This document shows, piece after piece, positions 46,121 through 53,770 of a DNA stretch of 64,000 bases. Within the stretch, counting starts at the first letter, position 1; every line of letters starts with the position of its first letter. The stretch is from assembly GCF_030129945.1 (NCBI RefSeq), contig NZ_JARRAF010000003.1, positions 186,001 through 250,000 of the forward strand. Direction: 5' to 3'. The position numbers and the translations under genes were made by a program. The notes beneath the pieces were generated by a model. That model worked only from the letters and a program-made list of their open reading frames with translations. It did not search any database and was not told the origin of the DNA. This DNA is from Parachitinimonas caeni. GTDB lineage: Bacteria; Pseudomonadota; Gammaproteobacteria; Burkholderiales; Chitinimonadaceae.

Positions 46121-46164
46121 TCGGATCAAGTCTAGAAATCCTTTAAGGATTTCTTCAAACACCG

Positions 46165-46193
46165 AAAGCAGAGGCTTACACCTCTGCTTTTTT
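46165..46193 (+). terminator. Rho-independent terminator after cassette 1
   Basis: A perfect 10-bp stem AAAGCAGAGG (46165-46174) / CCTCTGCTTT (46181-46190), with a 6-base loop, running into a T-rich tract ending at 46193. Confidence 0.92.
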
Positions 46194-46225
46194 CTTATAT
46201 TCCATTAAACTTGCAACCCCAAACA

Positions 46226-46740
46226 CTAAAGGGCGTCGTCACAAGACGCGTACCCAGATAGCAATACAGCGGATCTTGGCGGCGGCCAGAAAAGAGGCCA
46301 TATGCTTGGCGTATCGAGTTGCATGCCGCGCCAGCGTTTGAGCTGCAGAATGGCTTTCTCAACCAGATGATGGTGGCGATATAAATCTTCGAGGTTCCGA
46401 GGCGTCAGCCCTTCGATCAAGGTACCTGCCTGGGTGCAATCAGCGATCGTTCCGGCTGTCAGCAGGATGTGGATGGCATACCATGTGCATCGACAGCAAA
46501 ATATAGCTTGATTTTGCTATGCCCTTTACCCGATTGCCGCCACGCGCTCCGGCTAAGTCGGGGATGAATCTTGACATGGGAAATATCAATCATCAGCCAT
46601 TCACAGTCCGGGTCAGAGATCAAACGTTCATGCCGTTTTCCCAAACACCCTTGTCGTGCTATCGGTAAAAGCGTCGAGTGGTGTTATCCAGTCGCCCTGA
46701 TTGGGAGGAAGATCCCTCCATGGCGCACCCGTGCACAAAA
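46226..46740 (-). pseudogene. Degenerate IS5-family transposase remnant
   Basis: Read on the minus strand in several frames this region gives IS5-type fragments: GAPWRDLPPNQGDW (near 46715), DPDCEWLMIDISHVKIHP and KIKLYFAVDAHGMP (46459-46644), TAGTIADCTQAGTLIEGL and VEKAILQLKRWRGM (46226-46450). Frameshifts, stop codons and an internal deletion (the DRGYD-containing part is missing between EGL and VEKA) show that it is dead. About 510 bases remain of an original 800 or more. Confidence 0.82.
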
Positions 46741-46889
46741 TCCAGAAACAGCATTGATAAACAATCAGTTATCCTTGGTTACCCCACCCCAATCTTCTTA
46801 TCGCCCCGGAAGAAGAGGCACCAGCAAGAGCCAAGTCGCTTCAGATATGTCATGGCGACGATGCGCCGGCACTGCTATGGATTCGGATG

Positions 46890-47129
46890 TCAAGAAAAAC
46901 GGTGCGACATAGATTACACCGCGGCGATGACCGATCGGCCAACAAGGCATTGTGGACCATTGCTACAGTTCGAATGAGGAGCGAACCCAGAACTAAGGCT
47001 TATGTGGAACGACGAACAGCGAAAGGCATGTCGAACAAAGAAATTTATCGCTGCTTGAAGCCATATATCGTTAGAGAGCTATACCCTCTCATCCTTGCGA
47101 ACCTAGCTGCCACAACTAACGCTTCTTGA
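46890..47129 (+). pseudogene. IS110-family transposase C-terminal fragment
   Basis: An 80-codon frame translates to HRGDDRSANKALWTIATVRM, TKAYVERRTAKGMSNKEIYRCL and KPYIVRELYPLI, which matches the C-terminal end of IS110/IS116/IS902 transposases (typically N-A-L-x-x-I-A..R-T-x-E-G-x-S-K-x-E-I-x-R-C-L-K-R). The rest of the element is missing. It lies next to other transposase debris. Confidence 0.7.
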
Positions 47130-47139
47130 CATAGGAGCG

Positions 47140-47320
47140 TCAACGCAGTGATGGAGCGCATTTGGCGACAGGATAACGCCAATCAGGATAAGGCCATTCG
47201 TGATGTTGCCGACTACAATTGTCGGGTTCCACAACGACCGTCAGCTGTATTCACATTTGAACCACCGATCACACAATGCCTTCGAGCAGCTTTCAACCGC
47301 CGAAACACTTAACACTGTGC
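47140..47320 (+). pseudogene. IS3-like transposase C-terminal fragment
   Basis: Two frames together read ERIWRQDNANQDKAIRDVADY and then IVGFHNDRQLYSHLNHRSHN, AFEQLSTAE, with a frameshift near 47215. This resembles the C-terminal rve segment of IS3-family orfB proteins (YNxRRLHSxLGYxSPxxFE). No upstream part or inverted repeats can be recognised, so this is a decayed fragment. Confidence 0.6.
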
Positions 47321-47718
47321 CCGGAAATACGTGACCACTACAGCACTATATCCGCCTACACTTATCAATCAGAAAGCGTGCCCCCCATCTTACTTTGTCG
47401 ATTTCAGGTAAGTTAGTGACCATTTTGGTCATGCGAGGTTTCGCTACCTTACGATCCACGTGGTCTGCCGCCTCATCCACACCAAATAAGCCCTACAGGA
47501 AAACGCTCAGTAAACCTTCAGAGGTAAGCTGGCACTGTGTTTGCTTATACACGAATGTAGCAAAGCATAGAGGGAAATGGTTAAGCATCTTGTAATTTAA
47601 TTGCTGCCTGTCACGATCGCAGGACGATTGTTTGACAAATGTTGTTAACACCAACCTGTTATTTATTCTTACGTAGTAAGTTTTACCCCAAATACTTTTT
47701 CCTTTGAAAGGAACTACA
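47321..47718 (+). other. Spacer upstream of split-pilin cassette 2
   Basis: A 398-base region without a supported gene. Its 3' half is AT-rich and carries a TTGACA box (47632-47637) with TGTTAT (47657-47662) 19 bases downstream as the likely cassette 2 promoter. The leader ends with GAAAGGAAC before the prepilin ATG. Confidence 0.45.
47632..47662 (+). promoter_or_regulatory. Sigma-70-like promoter of split-pilin cassette 2
   Basis: Consensus -35 TTGACA at 47632-47637 and a weak -10 TGTTAT at 47657-47662, spaced 19 bases, which is longer than optimal. The layout resembles cassette 1 but the sequence is not conserved. Confidence 0.4.
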
Positions 47719-47901
47719 ATGAAGAAGTTACAGAAAGGTTTTACCCTTATTGAATTGATGATTGTCGTTGCAATCATTGGTATTTTGGCAGCAATCGCAA
47801 TTCCTCAATTTAGTGAATACCAAAAGAAAGGCCAAGACAAAGCCGCTCAGTCTGATGCCCGCAATTTCCTGACAACCGCAGCCTCTAATACCACAAGCTA
47901 A
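47719..47901 (+). CDS. Short type IV prepilin (PilA-N-like), cassette 2
   Basis: A 60-residue prepilin, leader MKKLQKG, mature [20 protein letters not shown] and on to [14 protein letters not shown]. It is identical to the cassette 1 prepilin except for Thr instead of Ser at residue 59. AAAGGA lies 7 bases before the ATG. It lies 57 bases upstream of the second small exported protein, mirroring cassette 1. Separation of the two copies by insertion-sequence debris shows that the duplication is not recent, yet the protein has barely changed. Confidence 0.92.
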   Translation: MKKLQKGFTLIELMIVVAIIGILAAIAIPQFSEYQKKGQDKAAQSDARNFLTTAASNTTS

Positions 47902-47958
47902 TTTCTGATCGTTGTAACTTCAATTCTCGGCACTCGATTGAGCTTCAGGAGATTAAAG

Positions 47959-48309
47959 ATGGAAAAGAGCACTAAAGTGATTGTATTAGGTGGCGTAGTT
48001 GCCATGGGTCTAACCGCCGGAACAGCAAATGCGCTATCGGTTGCTGCAAATGCAACAGGTACACTGGGCACTTGGTCAGTTACCGCAGGTAACTTTGTTC
48101 AGAATGCATTTACCTTCAAACTTTCGAATAACGTTGCACTGATTGCTCTGGACAGCCCTACTGCTGTTGCAGTAAGCACCGCCAGCACAAAGGGAACCAG
48201 GGCATTTGGCGGTAGCAGCAATGGTGGTGGTGTACGCGACTGTGACGGCTCTAGCGTAGCGACTCCGGCTCCCAAAGCAGCCACAGCTACTGGTGATGGC
48301 TGCTCCTAA
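47959..48309 (+). CDS. Small Sec-exported protein, proposed pilin globular subunit (PilA-C-like), cassette 2
   Basis: A 116-residue paralogue of the cassette 1 protein. Signal peptide MEKSTKVIVLGGVVAMGLTA, cut after TANA. The mature N-terminal third differs (LSVAANATGTLGTWSVTAGN), while NAFTFKLSNNVALIALDS, STASTKGTRAFGGSSNGGG and the two C-terminal cysteines (RDC, DGC) are kept. Variable front and conserved back suggest that the C-terminal module holds the structural role. GGAG lies 8 bases before the ATG. A terminator follows, so cassette 2 is also a bicistronic unit separate from the ABC permease gene. Confidence 0.7.
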   Translation: MEKSTKVIVLGGVVAMGLTAGTANALSVAANATGTLGTWSVTAGNFVQNAFTFKLSNNVALIALDSPTAVAVSTASTKGTRAFGGSSNGGGVRDCDGSSVATPAPKAATATGDGCS

Positions 48310-48332
48310 AAACAAGCAGTGGCTTTAATCCG

Positions 48333-48359
48333 AAAAACCGGCCCTAGGCCGGTTTTTCT
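48333..48359 (+). terminator. Rho-independent terminator after cassette 2
   Basis: An 11-bp perfect stem AAAAACCGGCC (48333-48343) / GGCCGGTTTTT (48347-48357) around CTA, ending in a T-rich tract. It separates the pilin cassette from the permease gene. Confidence 0.93.
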
Positions 48360-48414
48360 TTTATGCGATTACCATTAAAATATATGCATCGCTTTCAAAA
48401 CTGACGGGAAAACC

Positions 48415-49218
48415 ATGTGGATGCATTTACTATCAGCTTGGTATTCAGGCTACCGTAGTCGCAGCTTTCAGGCCCTTTTTATCATAAGCCTACTATCAAT
48501 GGGTGGAACCATTCTGGCTGCAACATTTTCGGGAAGACAGCCCTCTACAGTTGCTATGGATGTTGGATTGTCATCCATGCGATTTGTCAGCGTCTTAATG
48601 ACTTTATTTTGGTGTCAAGAGTTAATAGGGAAAGAAATTGAGCGAAAAACAGTTTTCTTTGCATTAACTTATCCAATCGGTCGATCTGCCTATATCATAG
48701 GTCGTTATTTGGGTATTTTGTTACTCACCTTAGTTGCTACAATGCTACTTGGCGTAATGCTATTAATTACCATCAAGTTAGCAACACCCCAAGGTTATCA
48801 ACAATCAACCCCTATTGATTTGACCCAATTACCTCTAGTTCTTGCTTTTAACTTTCTTGATCTTGCAGTAGTAGCCGCATTTTCAACGCTGATTGCGAGC
48901 ATATCGACTACCCCCATGCTTCCCCTCGCCATGGGTGCAGCATTCTCCATTGCCGCGCGCAGCCTCGGCCCAACCATAGAATTCCTGAGAAGAAAAGGCG
49001 ATATGGCTGCTGATATAGCACCGATATTCGATCCCATACTTTCTGCGACTCTCTGGATAATGCCTGACTTAAGCAGAATGGACATTCGTGTAGCTGCTTT
49101 ATATAGTCAGAATTTAGATTCCTTGTCCATGCTACTCTCCGCCGCAATGTGTTTCGCCTACATCATCATTATGATGGCACTTGCAACTTGGCAGTTTAAT
49201 CGTCGGGAATTTATCTAA
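48415..49218 (+). CDS. ABC-2 type permease, pilin-associated
   Basis: A 267-residue membrane protein with about six hydrophobic segments (near 18-36, 55-75, 95-120, 140-165, 170-190 and 235-258). The ELIGKEIERKTVFFALTYPIGR loop after segment 2 is typical of NosY/ABC-2 permeases, where it contacts the ATPase. Its ATPase is most likely the gene at 53771, since no other lies in the cluster. What it moves is unknown; candidates are the pilin partner, a glycan carrier or a lipid. The gene is clearly AT-rich compared with the flanking chromosome. Confidence 0.85.
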   Translation: MWMHLLSAWYSGYRSRSFQALFIISLLSMGGTILAATFSGRQPSTVAMDVGLSSMRFVSVLMTLFWCQELIGKEIERKTVFFALTYPIGRSAYIIGRYLGILLLTLVATMLLGVMLLITIKLATPQGYQQSTPIDLTQLPLVLAFNFLDLAVVAAFSTLIASISTTPMLPLAMGAAFSIAARSLGPTIEFLRRKGDMAADIAPIFDPILSATLWIMPDLSRMDIRVAALYSQNLDSLSMLLSAAMCFAYIIIMMALATWQFNRREFI

Positions 49219-49238
49219 TACTAAGTACGCCGAAAATC

Positions 49239-52200
49239 ATGAGTACACAAATAATTAAGAATGTACGCACTTTTCTTTCCAGCTCTAACGACGAAGGTTT
49301 AATTCTTTCTGAAATATCACAATTCTTAAATTTGGCAAGCACAGGCGATGCATTAGTTGCAATGGATGAAATTTGGCACCTCTGGACTCAATCCTCTCAT
49401 TCAAGCACTGGGCTGGCAATTTTATATGCTGGGTATTTGTCAGCTCAAAACAGGCCAGATAGTGCACTCGAAATCTTAGATGCTTCTAATTTAAAAGATG
49501 CCACATCAATTGATCTTCTCTTGCATAAGGCCGAAATCTATCAATCAGCAGGTGATCTGGAAAAGGTATACGACTGCATTAAAGCAGCTCATCAGCTCAC
49601 GCCAGAAGACCCGACCGTTATTTTCAATTTAGCAGTTGCATCTTTTCAAACTAATCGCATAAAAGATATTCCTCATTTACTTGAGCCTTTACTTTCAATA
49701 CACTCGGACTTTTCAAATGGCTGGCATTTGCTCTCTGAGGCATACTTCTCTCTGAATGAGAATGATTCATGCACCAATGCGATTGAAAGAGCATTAGAAT
49801 TTGACAAATCAATAGCAGTAATTTCCACTTATATAAGGGTATTGTTTCGTACTAATCGATTTATTGAAGGTCTATTAATAGCCAAAAAAGCTTGCACCTC
49901 AACGGGAAACAAGGAATTCATGGGCCTTCCCCTGATGGAATGCTTACGAATTGCTGGCTTAAATAAACCAGCCCTTCAACTTCTCCATGAAAAAATTAAT
50001 AAATCAAATCCCGAACCTGGTATTTTAGGGCAGGCCACTCTTCTTCTACATTCAGAAAATAAATATGAAGAATCTATTTCCACTGTCGACCGAATATTGA
50101 AAGACTTTTCTGCAGATCCGAATGCAAACTTCTGCAGAGCGGTTGCTTGTTTCAAACTGAATCGTATAGATGAAGCATGGCACTACTATGAATCACGCTT
50201 TTGGCCTGGGTCGCAAGGTGGGCCACATGCACATATTGAATATGCACAATGGGATGGTCAGCCAATCCTGCATGGAACTCTATTGATTCATGCAGAGCAA
50301 GGCATTGGCGACGTTATACAGTGTTTGCGATATTTACCATGGATAAAGAATAGAGTAAAGACTGTTTTATTTGATATTCCAGGTGTGATGCTTGAATTCT
50401 TATCATACCTAGACGGCGCAGAAGAAGCAGCGTCGCAAGAAACAGAAATTCCAGAAATAGATTTCCAAATCCCAATCTTCGGAATTTGCCAATTACATGA
50501 TGGCGCACTACCTGTCGCGCCTTATATAAAACCGAAGTCCGCGCTTATCCAAGAAGCCCGGTCGTGGATTACCCAAACTCAGCTGTTAAAAGTCGGGATT
50601 GCGTGGAGTGGCAATCCCAATCATAGGCGGGACTATCAACGTTCTTGCAGTATAGGCGACTTACTCCCTCTGGGAAGAGTACCGGGTGTCCAGTTTTATA
50701 GCTTGCAGAAAGGGCATGCCACTTGTGAATTGCAAGATGACCCTGATTGTCTAAGCATCATTCCTCTATCAGATCACTTTGAGCATCTAGGACATACAGC
50801 TGCTGCCATAGGTGAACTTGATCTTGTAATTTCCGTAGATACTTCGATTGCTCATTTAGCCGGTGCGATGGGAATCCCGACATGGATCATGCTGCCTTTT
50901 GAGTCTGATTGGCGTTGGCCCATAAGTGGGGATACGACATCCTGGTACCCTTCATTCCGAATTTTTCGACAAGCCTCACATGGTAATACTTGGGCCTTGG
51001 TAATCGAGGAAATTAGGAATGCTTTGCTGCAGCATGTATATGCTAACAAGTCATTACTGCCCGACACAGAAAAAACTCTCTGCGAGATCTTCACTAATCA
51101 AGAGAATTCCTCGGAAGACTCCGATAATAGCCTTCAACAATTTCTTTTGGTGTCCCAAGGCGAATCGCTCAGCCGGCAGCTTGTGGCGGCAATTGGAATG
51201 CGCCTGGAAGATGGGCAGTTTCCAGTTACAGCGAACTGGCTTAAATCAGAGGTTAATCATTTTGAAAATAGCTGGCAATTACAAACTCTAGCTGCCATAG
51301 CCCTGAAAAAGGAAAATTCGAGTTTGGCAGAAGTGCTACTCAGGTCCAGCTTAAGAATTAAGGATACACTTGATAGATATCGACTTTTAGGTGAACTACT
51401 ACATGATGGGGGGAACTATGAAGCAGCGTGGCAGATTTGGGAAGTCTGCCTCACAAGAGCACCAGAAGCTCCTAACCTCAACTATCTAGCAGGTCGTACG
51501 CGCTATCGCCAGAACGACTTAGAAGCATCAATCACTCTCTATCGAAAAGCGCTTGCTTCTTGTAAGCGGCATGTTTTCGCTGCAAATAATTTAGGCTTTC
51601 TGTACGAAAAAGAAGGTAATGCCCAGGAGGCGATTCGCTGCTATCAGCATGCTATCCTATATAAGTACGACTATTTTAATGTCTGGTCAAATTTAGGTAG
51701 AGTTTTGCTGAATGAGAAATGCCCCGAACTGGCGAGGTATATTCTTGAGCATGCATTAGAAATAAAGCAAACTCTACCAGCGTTGATGTCCTATATCTTG
51801 ACTTTGGACGAATTGGACGAACCGGAACTTGCTGCCAAGGCCGTAAAAGAGGCGTTGACCTACCACAGTACCGAGACAGACGACTTATACAATATCGGCT
51901 TAATTGCTCTGCATTCAGGCTTAACAGATATTGGTATTTCTCATCTCACCAAGGTTCTCAACCAAACACCCGATTACACCTCAGCCCATATTGCGCTTTC
52001 CTGGGAATATCTTCAGAAAGGCAACTATGCAGATGGATGGAAACATTTACATTTAGGAATAAAACCCCCTCCGCTACAGACTCCCGTTTGGGAAGGCACG
52101 AGTGATGTTTCTAACTCACACCTGCTCATTTACTGCAATGTGGGTATTGGCGATTTTTTACAATTCATCCGCTTATTGCCATTACTGCCGCCCGCTAAAC

Positions 52201-52928
52201 GTAAAACGCTTGCGGTTACCGATAACCTGCATCGTTTATTCTCCTCGATTAAGGGGGTGGACGAGGTTATTGCGCTCAGCAAGTCGGATTACGACACGCT
52301 CAATGCAGACTACCTCGTATCCGTCATGGCGCTCCCACACATTTTGCGAGTGTCGCTGGAGGTTGACCCAAGCCCGCCCCCATACCTTAAACCTCCCTCA
52401 GAGACTGTCGAGCACTGGCAGCAAAAGCTCTCGTCAGATAGGCGACTCAAGATAGGCATCGTCTGGGCTGGAAACCCTGCATATGGCAACGATAAGTATC
52501 GTTCAACCCACTTGTCAGATTGGTCGCCGCTACTGGCCATTCAAAATCAGATCAGTCTCTATAGCATTCAAAAGGATATTGCTTCTAATCAGGCACTGGA
52601 CCACCCGGAATTTCAGTTGAATAACCTGGTTGCCGATTGCAATGATCTTGCCGATACCGCTGCCTATATCCAATCATTGGATCTGGTCATTGCCGTCGAT
52701 ACGGCAATGGCTCACTTGGCCGGCGCGCTCAACTGCCCAGTCTGGATTTTATTGCCTTTCAAGGGGATCGATTGGAGATGGCAACTTGAGAAAGACAATG
52801 TACCTTGGTACCCCTCCGCCCGCCTCTTCCGACAGAAGAGAGGAGAGCCTTGGAAGGCTGTTCTGGCGCGTGTTGCAGATGCCCTGGAAGATCTATTGGC
52901 AGAGCGAGGAGTAAGTGATGGCGCGTAA
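49239..52928 (+). CDS. Giant protein with two TPR-plus-glycosyltransferase halves
   Basis: A 1229-residue soluble protein, built from two similar halves. Each half has tetratricopeptide-like helical repeats followed by a GT-B-like, family-9/heptosyltransferase-type domain. The first shows LIHAEQGIGDVIQCLRYLPW, VGIAWSGNPNHRRDYQRS (about 451) and LVISVDTSIAHLAGAMG (about 528). The second shows IYCNVGIGDFLQFIRLLPLL, IGIVWAGNPAYGND (about 1072) and LVIAVDTAMAHLAGALN (about 1149). These are the usual motifs of TPR-linked glycosyltransferases that may decorate proteins. The first half is AT-rich, while the last 800 bases are richer in GC. Its position points to pilin or exopolysaccharide glycosylation; the substrate is unknown. 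Confidence 0.85.
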   Translation: MSTQIIKNVRTFLSSSNDEGLILSEISQFLNLASTGDALVAMDEIWHLWTQSSHSSTGLAILYAGYLSAQNRPDSALEILDASNLKDATSIDLLLHKAEIYQSAGDLEKVYDCIKAAHQLTPEDPTVIFNLAVASFQTNRIKDIPHLLEPLLSIHSDFSNGWHLLSEAYFSLNENDSCTNAIERALEFDKSIAVISTYIRVLFRTNRFIEGLLIAKKACTSTGNKEFMGLPLMECLRIAGLNKPALQLLHEKINKSNPEPGILGQATLLLHSENKYEESISTVDRILKDFSADPNANFCRAVACFKLNRIDEAWHYYESRFWPGSQGGPHAHIEYAQWDGQPILHGTLLIHAEQGIGDVIQCLRYLPWIKNRVKTVLFDIPGVMLEFLSYLDGAEEAASQETEIPEIDFQIPIFGICQLHDGALPVAPYIKPKSALIQEARSWITQTQLLKVGIAWSGNPNHRRDYQRSCSIGDLLPLGRVPGVQFYSLQKGHATCELQDDPDCLSIIPLSDHFEHLGHTAAAIGELDLVISVDTSIAHLAGAMGIPTWIMLPFESDWRWPISGDTTSWYPSFRIFRQASHGNTWALVIEEIRNALLQHVYANKSLLPDTEKTLCEIFTNQENSSEDSDNSLQQFLLVSQGESLSRQLVAAIGMRLEDGQFPVTANWLKSEVNHFENSWQLQTLAAIALKKENSSLAEVLLRSSLRIKDTLDRYRLLGELLHDGGNYEAAWQIWEVCLTRAPEAPNLNYLAGRTRYRQNDLEASITLYRKALASCKRHVFAANNLGFLYEKEGNAQEAIRCYQHAILYKYDYFNVWSNLGRVLLNEKCPELARYILEHALEIKQTLPALMSYILTLDELDEPELAAKAVKEALTYHSTETDDLYNIGLIALHSGLTDIGISHLTKVLNQTPDYTSAHIALSWEYLQKGNYADGWKHLHLGIKPPPLQTPVWEGTSDVSNSHLLIYCNVGIGDFLQFIRLLPLLPPAKRKTLAVTDNLHRLFSSIKGVDEVIALSKSDYDTLNADYLVSVMALPHILRVSLEVDPSPPPYLKPPSETVEHWQQKLSSDRRLKIGIVWAGNPAYGNDKYRSTHLSDWSPLLAIQNQISLYSIQKDIASNQALDHPEFQLNNLVADCNDLADTAAYIQSLDLVIAVDTAMAHLAGALNCPVWILLPFKGIDWRWQLEKDNVPWYPSARLFRQKRGEPWKAVLARVADALEDLLAERGVSDGA

Positions 52929-53760
52929 TAAGAGCTTTTCCACTGGCGTGGCACTCTCGCTTGCGCTGGGGATCGGCATCTATGGCATTGCGGTCAACCA
53001 ATTAAGCCACCGGCCTGGGGTAAAAATTCAGGACGCGCTGCGAGTATCAGTTCCCGCCGAAGTCCAAATTGCTCTTGCCGGCGGGGATCGCTACCTGGCA
53101 GCGAATATCGCAGTGTTCCGTGCAATTGTTGTGGGGACAGACAAACTCGATGAAACCACGTCTCACGTGCTCGGGCGTGTTCAGCGAGAAGCGGCTTTAC
53201 TCAATCCCTATCACGAAGACAATTACTACCTCGCCGCCGCCATCCTGCCGTGGACGGGCGAGGTAGATGCTGCCCAGTATGTCCTGGAACGTGCAGCAGA
53301 GGCTCGCAAGAAGGATCCGCTACCATCATTCTTCCATGGATTTAACCAACAATACTTTTATATGGACTATGCCGGGGCGGGACGGGATCTGGAAGAAGCT
53401 GCCATGCGCAGTACTGGTAGCGACAGATCGGCCCTACTGGCCATTGCCGCCAAATGGCACGAGAAGAGTAACGACGTCGATATTGCGATTGGCACTATCT
53501 CTGCAATGCGGCAATCCACACGAGATAAAGACCTCCAGCGCTACCTGGATGCTCGAATTAGTCGGCTGCAGGGCTTGAAAGCGCTGCGTACGGCTACTGC
53601 CGAATTTCAGAAGCAAACAGGAAGGCCGCCAGCTCGCCTGGATGACTTGGTTACCCACAAATTACTCACCAGCCTGCCTGTCGATCCATTTGGTTTCGGC
53701 TATGTGCTGGATGATAAAGGGCAACCAGTCTTGCTCAATAAAAAGCCATCTACTAATTAA
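52918..53760 (+). CDS. Membrane-anchored helical-repeat protein with GspG-like C-terminal motif
   Basis: A 280-residue protein with an N-terminal membrane anchor (about residues 7-26, TGVALSLALGIGIYGIAV). A TPR-like helical region (30-225) follows. The C-terminal 50 residues include AEFQKQTGRPPARLDDLVTH and LLTSLPVDPFGFGYVLDDKG, a pattern also found at the end of type II secretion pseudopilins (GspG). I do not recognise the whole protein. GAGGAG lies 6 bases before the ATG at 52918, and the gene overlaps the giant glycosyltransferase by 11 bases, so they are translated together. It may scaffold pilin handling at the membrane. Confidence 0.7.
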   Translation: MARNKSFSTGVALSLALGIGIYGIAVNQLSHRPGVKIQDALRVSVPAEVQIALAGGDRYLAANIAVFRAIVVGTDKLDETTSHVLGRVQREAALLNPYHEDNYYLAAAILPWTGEVDAAQYVLERAAEARKKDPLPSFFHGFNQQYFYMDYAGAGRDLEEAAMRSTGSDRSALLAIAAKWHEKSNDVDIAIGTISAMRQSTRDKDLQRYLDARISRLQGLKALRTATAEFQKQTGRPPARLDDLVTHKLLTSLPVDPFGFGYVLDDKGQPVLLNKKPSTN

Positions 53761-53770
53761 TTAACCGCAT

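Noticed and set aside
47395-47595. 66-residue frame upstream of cassette 2
   Set aside because: No ribosome-binding site or recognisable sequence; probably debris or chance frame in the spacer.
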